NCBI GenBank assembly: GCA_001298575.1
Contig: LJCV01000066.1
Span: 1-64,000, forward strand
Direction of reading: 5' to 3'
DNA: 64,000 nucleotides
DNA from: Actinobacteria bacterium OK074
GTDB lineage: Bacteria > Actinomycetota > Actinomycetes > Streptomycetales > Streptomycetaceae
In this document: in pieces, positions 16,403-26,686 of the stretch
Layout: each line of letters opens with the position of its first letter
Position numbering within the stretch: position 1 is the first letter of the stretch
The notes under the pieces: model-generated
Told to the model about the DNA's origin: nothing
Databases searched by the model: none
What the model saw: the letters and a program-made list of their open reading frames with translations, nothing else
Translations under genes and position numbers: made by a program

Positions 16403-16629
16403 CTATTGTCTCTCGTGAGGGGCCGTACGACAACGCCGTGGGCACTACCTCGTGGGCAATACGCCGTGCGGTCGAGACCCCCTCGACCCCGGGGAAACCT
16501 TTCCACCCCCCGGGAAGATCCCCCGACCGTAGCGCGCCCCCGGCACCCGCCGCCGACTCCCCCGCACCCGCACCCGACTCCCCGCGCCTGCCGCCGACTC
16601 CCTCCGAACCCTGGAGCGCTGACCCGCAG

Positions 16630-17601
16630 ATGACCAGCAGCCCCCACGAACCGCCGCCCTCCCCCGCCGTCCCGGACAACGGTCCGCCCCTGACCCGCGC
16701 GGAGTTCGACGCGCTCTTCGACGCCGTACGGGCCTGGGGCCACTGGCCGCCGGAGCAGGCCGGCCGCGGTGCCTGGAACCGGGTCACACCCGAGCACGTG
16801 CGGCGGGCGAGCGAGCACGTGCGCAGCGGGACCACCGTGCCGATGGCGCTGCCGTGGAACACCGTGGCCGGGCCCGACAACGGCAAGCCCGCCCTGCACT
16901 ACATGTCCGACCTCGGTGACGTCGAGGCGCCCGAGCCGTCCTGCCACAAGGACTTCATCGCCGTCGACTACCACGGCAAGGGCGTCAGCCACCTCGACGC
17001 GCTCTCCCACATCGCCTACCGGGGGCAGCTCTACGACGGCCACACCGCCCGGGAGGTGGTCGACGCCGGGGGTGCCCGGTTCGGCGCCGTCGCCGCGCTG
17101 GGCCCGCTGGTCACCAAGGGCGTGCTGATCGACATGCCCGCCGTGCTGGGCACCGCCTGGCTGGAGCCGGGCGAGGCCGTGCACGCCGAGGACATCCTGG
17201 CCGCCGAGAAGACGCTCGGCGTGAGCATCGACGACGGCGACGCCGTCCTGCTGCGCTCCGGCCACTTCCGCCGCCGGGCCGAACTCGGCGCCTGGAACCC
17301 GGACTCCGCGAGCGCGGGCCTGCACGTGGACGCGATGCCGCTGCTGGCCAGGCGCGGGATCTCGCTGCTCGGCGCGGACGGCGACAGCGACGTACGGCCC
17401 TCGCCCGTGGAGGGGCTGCACTCCCCCGTGCACGCGCTGGCCCTGACGGCGATGGGAGTGCCGCTGCTGGACAACCTGGACCTCGAAGCGATCTCCCGCG
17501 CCTGCGCGGAGACCGGCCGCTACGAGTTCCTGCTGGTCGTCACGCCGTTGAACATCCCGGGCGGCACCGGCTCGCCCGTCAACCCGGTGGCGGTGCTGTG
17601 A
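16630..17601 (+). CDS. Cyclase family protein (kynurenine formamidase-like hydrolase)
   Basis: The 323-residue protein belongs to the metal-dependent cyclase/formamidase family. The metal-binding motif is clear as GVSHLDALSH (about residues 118-127), with further conserved Asp and His residues downstream. Known members hydrolyse N-formylkynurenine, isatin or lactone-like substrates. As the first gene of an operon of dehydrogenases it may open a lactone or cleave an ester or amide. The ATG at 16630 gives the usual family length; the long upstream extension lies in the promoter region. Its stop overlaps the next start (TGATG). Confidence 0.85.
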   Translation: MTSSPHEPPPSPAVPDNGPPLTRAEFDALFDAVRAWGHWPPEQAGRGAWNRVTPEHVRRASEHVRSGTTVPMALPWNTVAGPDNGKPALHYMSDLGDVEAPEPSCHKDFIAVDYHGKGVSHLDALSHIAYRGQLYDGHTAREVVDAGGARFGAVAALGPLVTKGVLIDMPAVLGTAWLEPGEAVHAEDILAAEKTLGVSIDDGDAVLLRSGHFRRRAELGAWNPDSASAGLHVDAMPLLARRGISLLGADGDSDVRPSPVEGLHSPVHALALTAMGVPLLDNLDLEAISRACAETGRYEFLLVVTPLNIPGGTGSPVNPVAVL

Positions 17602-18656
17602 TGGCGGCCCCCGGATTCACGGTCGGGGTCGGCCGGGACTTCCTGGACTCCGCCGGGCGCAATGTCTGGGGCGACATCCGGCTCGGCGAGCTGGACGCGG
17701 CCGGGATCGACTGGCACTATCTGCCGCGCGCCACCGACGAGTTGCTCGCGGCGGACGTCGACGGCCTCGACGCGGTGCTGTTCGCCGGGCCCGCCGTCAC
17801 CGAGCGGACCTTCGCGGGCGCGGACCGCCCACCGGTCCTCTTCGCCCGCTTCGGGGTCGGCTACGACGCCGTCGACCTGGACGCCTGCACCCGGCACGGC
17901 GCGCTGGTCACCATCACCCCCGACGGCGCCCGCCGCCCGGTGGCGACGGCCGCGCTCGCGCTGCTGCTGGCCGTGCTGCACAACCTGGCGCTGAAGGACC
18001 GGCTGGTGCGGGAGAACCGCTGGGCCGAGAGGGACCAGTGGATGGGCCTCGGGCTCACCGGCCGCCGGGTGGGTCTGCTCGGCCTCGGCAACACCGCCCG
18101 TGACCTGGTCGGACTGGTGCGCCCGTTCGACGTCGACGTCGTCGCCCACGACCCGTACTGTCCGCCGGAGGTCGCGGCGGAGCTCGACGTGCGGCTGGCG
18201 GACGCCGACACCGTGATGGCCGAGGCGGACGCGGTGATCGTGATGTGCGCGCTGACCGAGGAGACCCGCCATCTCGTCGACGCGCGGCGGCTGTCCCTGA
18301 TGAAGCCCACGGCCGTGCTGCTCAACGTGGCCCGCGGGCCCGTCGTCGACGAGGGCGCGCTGATTGACGCGCTGCGCACGGGCGGTATCCGGGCGGCCGG
18401 TCTCGACGTGTTCGAGCGGGAGCCGCTCGCCGCCGGGCATCCGCTGCTGAGCCTGGACAACGTCACGCTCAGCCCGCACGCGCTGGCCTGGACCGACGAG
18501 ATGTCCACCGGCAACGGCGGCAGCGCGGTCCGGGCCGTCCTGGAGGTGGCGGCGGGCCGGGTGCCGCCGTACGTCGTCAACCGGGAGGTGCTCGACAGCG
18601 CCCAACTCGCCATCAGGCTGGGCAGGTTGGCCGCGCGGGCGGAGGTGCGCACATGA
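17601..18656 (+). CDS. D-2-hydroxyacid dehydrogenase (NAD-dependent), first copy
   Basis: The 351-residue protein has the two-domain D-isomer 2-hydroxyacid dehydrogenase fold. The Rossmann motif reads GLLGLGNTA (about 150-158, with Ala in place of the last Gly). The catalytic Arg lies in NVARGPVVDEGAL, the Glu in GLDVFEREPL and the His in LSPHALAW. It would interconvert a 2-hydroxy acid and a 2-keto acid. It is translationally coupled to the cyclase upstream and to the next gene (ATGA). The specific acid is not inferable. Confidence 0.85.
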   Translation: MAAPGFTVGVGRDFLDSAGRNVWGDIRLGELDAAGIDWHYLPRATDELLAADVDGLDAVLFAGPAVTERTFAGADRPPVLFARFGVGYDAVDLDACTRHGALVTITPDGARRPVATAALALLLAVLHNLALKDRLVRENRWAERDQWMGLGLTGRRVGLLGLGNTARDLVGLVRPFDVDVVAHDPYCPPEVAAELDVRLADADTVMAEADAVIVMCALTEETRHLVDARRLSLMKPTAVLLNVARGPVVDEGALIDALRTGGIRAAGLDVFEREPLAAGHPLLSLDNVTLSPHALAWTDEMSTGNGGSAVRAVLEVAAGRVPPYVVNREVLDSAQLAIRLGRLAARAEVRT

Positions 18657-19582
18657 ACGCGGGCCTTAACGCGGGCCCGAACGCGCACCTGACGTCGTCC
18701 CGCACGGTCGGCTTCGTCGGGCTCGGTGCGATGGGGCTGCCGATGGCGGTGAACCTCGCCAAGGCCGGTTTCGACGTCGTGGCGTGGAACCGCAGCCGTC
18801 CCGCGCTGGAGACGGCGCGGGCGGCGGGCTGCCGGGTCGCCGACGGCCCGGCCGCGGTCGGGGCCGCCGCCCCCGTCGTGCTCACCATGCTCCCGGACCT
18901 GCCCCAAGTCGTGGACGTGCTCGACGAGTTGCTCCGCGAAGGCGCACGGATGGAAACCCTGGTCGTGATGGGCACCGTCTCGCCCGTCGCGGTCCGGGAG
19001 TTGGCCGAGCGGCTGCGCACCCGCGGCGTCGCGGTCGTCGACGCCCCGGTCAGCGGCGGGGTCACCGGCGCCGAGAACGCGAGCCTGTCGGTCATGGCGG
19101 GCGGGGAGCCGGAGGCCGTCGCCCAAGTCCGGCCGTTCCTGGAGGCGTTGGGCTCGACCGTCCGGCACCTGGGGGCGACCGGTGCGGGCTCGCTGGCCAA
19201 GGCGTGCAACCAACTCGTCGTCGCGGGCACGCTGGTGGCCCTCGCCGAAGCCGTACTGCTGGGCGAACGGGGCGGGTTGGCACCGGCCGCGCTGCTCGAC
19301 GTGCTGGCGGGCGGGCTCGCCTCCTCCGAGGTGCTGACGCAGAAGCGACGGCACCTCAGCGAGGGCGACTTCACGCCGTCGGGCCCGGCCCGCTACCTCC
19401 ACAAGGACCTGGGGTTCGTGCTGGACAGCGCCGCCGCCGAGCGGATCACCCTGCCGCTGTCCACCACCGCCGCCCGGCTGTACGCGGAGGTCCAGGCGCG
19501 CGGCCTGGGCGACCTGGACAACAGCGTCGTACTCGGTCTGCTGCGCGACGGAGTGCCGTACCAGAATGAGGGCGACGGCTGA
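18653..19582 (+). CDS. NAD(P)-dependent beta-hydroxyacid dehydrogenase
   Basis: The 309-residue protein belongs to the 3-hydroxyisobutyrate/tartronate-semialdehyde dehydrogenase family. It has the N-terminal dinucleotide motif GFVGLGAMGLPMA, the substrate-binding segment DAPVSGGVTGAE and the catalytic Lys in SLAKACNQ. Family members oxidise 3-hydroxy acids or reduce semialdehydes in the breakdown of sugar acids and amino acids. The ATG overlaps the preceding stop (ATGA). Together with two 2-hydroxyacid dehydrogenases it implies a redox route for a polyhydroxy acid. Confidence 0.88.
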   Translation: MNAGLNAGPNAHLTSSRTVGFVGLGAMGLPMAVNLAKAGFDVVAWNRSRPALETARAAGCRVADGPAAVGAAAPVVLTMLPDLPQVVDVLDELLREGARMETLVVMGTVSPVAVRELAERLRTRGVAVVDAPVSGGVTGAENASLSVMAGGEPEAVAQVRPFLEALGSTVRHLGATGAGSLAKACNQLVVAGTLVALAEAVLLGERGGLAPAALLDVLAGGLASSEVLTQKRRHLSEGDFTPSGPARYLHKDLGFVLDSAAAERITLPLSTTAARLYAEVQARGLGDLDNSVVLGLLRDGVPYQNEGDG

Positions 19583-19629
19583 CTCGTGTCACAGCCGCCG
19601 GCCTCCCCACCCCCACAACGGAGTCGATC

Positions 19630-20640
19630 ATGTCCGAAGCGCCCGCGTCCCGTCCCCGTACGCCCCGCGTGGCGGTCAGCCGTGCCGGTCTGCCCGGCGC
19701 GGGCGTCGGGAGCCTGGCCGACCGGTACGGCGTCACCGCGTGGCCGGGCGGGCAGCCGCCCACCTCCGCCGAGCTGGGTCAACTCGCGCACGGGCACGAG
19801 GGGTTGCTCGTCCTGGGCACCGACCGGGTCGACGAGGAACTGTTCGCCGCCGCCGGTCCCTCGCTGCGCGTGGTGGCGCTGGCCTCGATGGGGTACGACG
19901 GCGTCGACGTGGCCGCGGCGGCCCGGCACGGCGTCGTCGTCACCCACACGCCCGACGTGCTCGCCGACACCACGGCGGACATCGCCATCGCGCTCATGCT
20001 GATGGCGCGCCGCCGGCTGGGCGCGAGCATCGACGCGATGCGCCGCGGCGAGTGGGGCGCCTTCCGCATGGACGCCTTCCTCGGCCTCGACGTGCGGGGC
20101 GCCACGCTCGGCCTCATCGGCTACGGGCAGATCGCCCGGGCCGTGGCGCGCCGGGCGGCGGCGTTCGGGATGCGGGTGCGGCACCACCACCCGCGCCGCA
20201 AGGAGGACGACGAGCTGTCGGCCTGGGTGCCCTTCGAGGAACTGCTCCGCACCAGCGACATCGTGTCGGTGCACACCCCGCTGACCGCGGAGACCGCCGG
20301 TCTGATCGGCACGGCGGAACTGGCGCTGATGAAGCCGACGGCGACCCTGGTCAACACCGGCCGGGGCGGCATCGTCGACGAACCGGCCCTGCTGGCCGCG
20401 CTGCGCGAAGGCACCCTGCACTCCGCGGGCCTGGACGTGATGACCGGCGAGCCGCGCACGGACCCGGCGGACCCGCTGTTCGCCGAGCCCCGCCTGGTGG
20501 TCCTCCCGCACGTGGGGTCGGCCACCGAGGCGACCCGGGCGGCGATGGCCGACCTCGCCGCCCGCAACATCGCGGCGGTGCTGGACGGCGGTGCCGCCCC
20601 GACCCCGCTGCCGGGCACCCCGGGCACGCCCGGCCGCTGA
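19630..20640 (+). CDS. D-2-hydroxyacid dehydrogenase, second copy
   Basis: The 336-residue protein is a D-isomer 2-hydroxyacid dehydrogenase, clearly different from the first copy. It has the Rossmann motif GLIGYGQIA, the catalytic Arg in NTGRGGIVDE, the Glu in GLDVMTGEP and the His in VLPHVGSATE. It resembles glyoxylate/hydroxypyruvate reductases and phosphoglycerate dehydrogenase relatives. It follows the previous gene after 47 bases and is probably the last gene of the operon. The convergent minus-strand gene begins 9 bases after its stop. Confidence 0.87.
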   Translation: MSEAPASRPRTPRVAVSRAGLPGAGVGSLADRYGVTAWPGGQPPTSAELGQLAHGHEGLLVLGTDRVDEELFAAAGPSLRVVALASMGYDGVDVAAAARHGVVVTHTPDVLADTTADIAIALMLMARRRLGASIDAMRRGEWGAFRMDAFLGLDVRGATLGLIGYGQIARAVARRAAAFGMRVRHHHPRRKEDDELSAWVPFEELLRTSDIVSVHTPLTAETAGLIGTAELALMKPTATLVNTGRGGIVDEPALLAALREGTLHSAGLDVMTGEPRTDPADPLFAEPRLVVLPHVGSATEATRAAMADLAARNIAAVLDGGAAPTPLPGTPGTPGR

Positions 20641-20649
20641 CCGGGCGCG

Positions 20650-22146
20650 TCACCCGGCCTTGGCGCAGCTCTGCCCGTTCAGCGTGAAGTCGTAGGGCGT
20701 CGTGTTGGCGCCGCCCCACGACGCGAGGAACCCGAAGTCGAGGCTGCCGTCCGCGGCGACCTCACGGTTGTAGTCCGCGGCGGTCGCGGTGACCCGGGAG
20801 CCGTTCTGGCCGACCGTGGCGTCCCACATCTGGGTGACGCGCTGGCCGTCGCGGAAGGTCCAGCCGACGCGCCAGTCGTCGAGCGCCTCGCTCGTGCTGA
20901 TCGAGACGCCGGCCTGGAAGCCGTCGTTCCACTCGTTGACGACGGAGTACGTCACCGTGCAGGTCACGGCGGTCTCCGACGGCGTGGGAGAGCCGGTCTT
21001 CTTGTGCGTGCCGCCGACCGTGGCGTCCGAGTCGCCCTGGGGTTCGGTGTCGGGGTCGCTGGTCGCCGCGCTCGCGCCGGACACCGGGCGGGAGGTGGAC
21101 GAGTTGCCTGACGCGTCGCCGGTGCCCGGGTCGGAGGCCGGTGCGCTCGGGGTGGTCTCCGCGACCGCCACGCCCTTGTCGTCGGAGGTGTCGTGCGCCG
21201 CGGAGCCGCCGCCCGAGCCACCGAACTGGAGCAGGGACACCGCCAGGGTCAGCGCCGACAGCAGGACGGCGCCGGTCAGCAGTCCGGTGCGGCCGATGCG
21301 CGGCCGGGCGGGGCCGAGGTTGAGCCCGGTGTCGGGGCCCGCGTCCATCCGCCCGCCGTGCAGTCCGGCCTCCGCGGCGCGGCGGCGCCGTTCCAGGTAG
21401 GCGAGGCCGCCCCAGCCGATGACGCCGCCCGCGACCGCGGCCGGCAGCTGCCCGGAGTGCAGCCGCAGACAGGCCGCGGCCTCCGCGCACTCCACGCAGG
21501 TGGCGAGGTGCCGGGAGAGGTCCTCGGGGGTCTCGGTGCCGGGCGAGCGGGTGACGGCGTCCAGCAGCCGGGCGTAGCTGCGGCAGTCCGCGGCCATGGG
21601 CGTGTCGAGGTGGTTGCGGTGGCAGCGGTCCCGGAACAGCGCCCGGACCTGGGTGAGTTCGTCGGAGACGGTCGCCGGGTCGAGGGCGAGGACGCGGGCC
21701 ACGTCGGCCGCGGGCAGCGACTCGACCTCGACCAGCCACAGCAGCGCCGCGTCGAGTTCCTGCATGTCGCGCAGCGCGCGCAGCGCCAGCGGGCGTTTCA
21801 GCGGCGGGCCCGTGTAGCGGGCGGCCTTCTCGGAGTTGAGCCAGAGCCGCAGGTCGGGGTCGAGCAGCGCGCCGTGGCCGTCGGCCTCCCAGGAGGCGGC
21901 CGTGGTGCGCACCGAGGTCAGCAGCAGCGGGACGCGCGGCAACCGCTGGGTGCGGCGCCCGGTGGAGCGGGCCGCGGCCTCGGCGGCGCGCGCCTCGTGG
22001 ATGCCGTGCGTGAACGCCTCGGTGGCCAGCTGGGTGCCGGCGGACGTGCCGGAGGTGCACAGGTCGGCGTACGACAGGACCGCGTCCCAGCACTCCGAGA
22101 ACAGTGCGGCCTCGGCGGCGTCCTGGGGGGTCGGCAGGTCGGGCAT
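20650..22146 (-). CDS. Sigma-factor-like / zinc-finger / transmembrane / CBM2 fusion protein
   Basis: The 498-residue protein strings together parts normally found on separate proteins. Residues 1-180 resemble an ECF-type sigma factor, including a region-4-like helix-turn-helix (about 145-172, DVARVLALDPATVSDELTQ). HLATCVEC (H213, C217, C220) resembles the zinc-binding anti-sigma motif. A membrane helix covers about 286-307. After a Ser/Thr/Pro-rich linker comes a family 2 cellulose-binding module (393-498, with conserved Trp and the paired Cys). The topology puts the sugar-binding module outside and the sigma-like part inside. ATG 22146 follows AGGAG. A perfect inverted repeat lies upstream. 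Confidence 0.75.
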   Translation of the reverse strand: MPDLPTPQDAAEAALFSECWDAVLSYADLCTSGTSAGTQLATEAFTHGIHEARAAEAAARSTGRRTQRLPRVPLLLTSVRTTAASWEADGHGALLDPDLRLWLNSEKAARYTGPPLKRPLALRALRDMQELDAALLWLVEVESLPAADVARVLALDPATVSDELTQVRALFRDRCHRNHLDTPMAADCRSYARLLDAVTRSPGTETPEDLSRHLATCVECAEAAACLRLHSGQLPAAVAGGVIGWGGLAYLERRRRAAEAGLHGGRMDAGPDTGLNLGPARPRIGRTGLLTGAVLLSALTLAVSLLQFGGSGGGSAAHDTSDDKGVAVAETTPSAPASDPGTGDASGNSSTSRPVSGASAATSDPDTEPQGDSDATVGGTHKKTGSPTPSETAVTCTVTYSVVNEWNDGFQAGVSISTSEALDDWRVGWTFRDGQRVTQMWDATVGQNGSRVTATAADYNREVAADGSLDFGFLASWGGANTTPYDFTLNGQSCAKAG

Positions 22147-22171
22147 GGGTCTCCTGCATCCACAAACAAGG

Positions 22172-22200
22172 TCAACTCGCCTATTAGGCAGGCGAGTTGA
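22172..22200. promoter_or_regulatory. Perfect 10-bp inverted repeat upstream of the sigma/CBM2 gene
   Basis: TCAACTCGCC (22172-22181) is repeated in inverted orientation as GGCGAGTTGA (22191-22200) around a 9-base spacer, which itself contains a smaller TATTAGGCA overlap. It lies 26 bases upstream of the start codon, so it is either an operator or an mRNA hairpin in the leader. Confidence 0.65.
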
Positions 22201-22249
22201 GGGGTGTCTTGCGACGGCACCGAGCTTTTCACGGTTCCCACACAACTGA

Positions 22250-25078
<2,829 letters not shown>

Positions 25079-25435
25079 GGGGGGACGGGGGCGGCGGGGC
25101 GGGCGCCGGTGAGCGTGGCGGTGCGGGCGCGCGGGCGTACCGGCGAGTGGGGCGGTGCGGGCGTACGTACGGGCGTGGCGGTGAGCGTGCCGGTGCGGGC
25201 GTGCGGAGTCGGCCACCGTTCCAGGCGGTCGCGCGCGACTTCGTAAACCCCCTTTCCTAACCCCTTGTAGAAAGCTCGGCCAGCCCATAGGCTCACGCCG
25301 CGCCGGGACCAATGGGGGTCTCGGCACGGCCCGGAGGGATCAGGAAACCGTGGCGGCGCTGCGTCTTCCCGGGGGACAACCCCCGGACCCCCGGCCGTGC
25401 GCACTGAGCCGGTGCTCATGAGGAAGGCAAAGTCG
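25079..25435. other. Intergenic region with GGCGGTGCGGGCG-type low-complexity repeats
   Basis: About 355 bases between aldO and the ROK gene. The part at 25095-25205 is an irregular array of GGCGGTG and GCGGGCG units. After it comes a sharp drop in GC (25240-25275, TTTCCTAACCCCTTG), which is the probable ROK promoter. No gene is supported. Confidence 0.5.
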
Positions 25436-26686
25436 ATGCGACTCCGCACCTCTCGTGACATTCGCACCGCGAACCGTTACGAGGTGCTTCGGGAGATCAT
25501 CGCCGCCTCGCCCACCTCCCGGCAGGAACTCGCCGCCGCAACCGGGCTGAGCCTCGCCACCGTCGCCACGCTCGTCGGCGAGCTGCTCGATCTGCGGATG
25601 ATCACGGAGGTCGGGTTCGAGGACTCGGCGGGCGGCCGTCCCCGGGGGCTGGTGGCGGTCAACTCGTCCGGGGGCGCGCTGATCGGCGTCGACATCGCGG
25701 AGACGTACGTCCATGTCGAGCTGTTCGACCTGGCGTTGAACGTGCTGGCCCGCGCCGACGAGGACATGCGCCCCGGCGAGAGCCTGCCCGAGCAGGTGGT
25801 CAGCCACGTGGCCGCCGCCGTCGGCTCCGTGGTCGCGCAGGCCGGCATCGAGGGCGCGCGGGTGCTGGGCGTCGGGGTGAGCGTGCCGGGGCAGGTGGAC
25901 CGCGACACCGGCGTCTCGGAGTACGCGCCCAACTGGGACTGGCACGACGTGCCGTTGCTCGACCTGCTGTCCGAGGTCATCGCCTACCCCCTGTACCTGG
26001 ACAACCCGCTGCGCGCCGGCGCGGTCGCCGAGATGTGGTTCGGGGCGGCGCGCGGGCGCGGGGACGCGGTGGTGGTCAACCTCGGCACCGGGGTCGGCGC
26101 GGGGCTCGCACTCGGCGGGGGCCTGTACCGGGGGGTGAGCAACAGCGCGGGCGAGTGGGGCCACACCACGCTCGTCCTGGACGGGCGGCTGTGCCGCTGC
26201 GGCAACCACGGCTGTGTGGAGGCGTACGTCGGCGCACCCGGAATCATGCTGAACCTGCGGGAGTTGAGCCCGCGGAGCACCTTGCTGCACCCCGAGGACC
26301 AGACGGCCACCATCGACGCGCTGGCCCGCGGGGTGGCCGCGCACGACCCGGTGGCCCTCAAGGTCGTCCGGGAGACGGCCCGTTACGTCGGCGCGGGCAT
26401 CGCCAACCTGGTCAACATCCTCAACCCCGAAGTCGTCGTGCTCAGCAGCTGGGTCGCCCGCAGGCTCGGCGAACCCCTGCTGCACGAGGTGCGTGAGGCC
26501 GTCCAACGGCACGCGCTGCGGCGGCCGTTCGCCGCCACCCGGATCGTCCTCTCCCCCATCCTCACCGACCCGGCGTGTCTGGGCGCGGCCACGTTCGCGC
26601 TCGAAGGCGCGCTCCAGTCGGTGGGGCAGAGGACCGCAACAAAACGCACCACCCCCGCAAGGAGCCGTACCGCACCGCCTTCATGA
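25436..26686 (+). CDS. ROK-family transcriptional repressor
   Basis: The 416-residue protein has an N-terminal winged helix-turn-helix (about 10-70, with SRQELAAATGLSLATVATLV) followed by a ROK sugar-kinase-like domain. The ROK zinc motif CRCGNHGCVE is intact (about 253-262), and NLGTGVGAGL is in the phosphate-loop position. ROK repressors sense sugars; NagC, XylR and Streptomyces Rok7B7 are examples. The ATG at 25436 is chosen because AGGAAGG (25420-25426) sits at ideal distance. It leads an operon with a GH30 enzyme (overlapping ATGA), so it probably controls the galactan genes that follow. The sugar ligand is unknown. Confidence 0.9.
   Translation: MRLRTSRDIRTANRYEVLREIIAASPTSRQELAAATGLSLATVATLVGELLDLRMITEVGFEDSAGGRPRGLVAVNSSGGALIGVDIAETYVHVELFDLALNVLARADEDMRPGESLPEQVVSHVAAAVGSVVAQAGIEGARVLGVGVSVPGQVDRDTGVSEYAPNWDWHDVPLLDLLSEVIAYPLYLDNPLRAGAVAEMWFGAARGRGDAVVVNLGTGVGAGLALGGGLYRGVSNSAGEWGHTTLVLDGRLCRCGNHGCVEAYVGAPGIMLNLRELSPRSTLLHPEDQTATIDALARGVAAHDPVALKVVRETARYVGAGIANLVNILNPEVVVLSSWVARRLGEPLLHEVREAVQRHALRRPFAATRIVLSPILTDPACLGAATFALEGALQSVGQRTATKRTTPARSRTAPPS

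Noticed and set aside
25397..25435. Upstream GTG start for the ROK repressor
   Set aside because: The ATG at 25436 has AGGAAGG at ideal spacing, and the family begins at the MRLRTSRDIRT segment.
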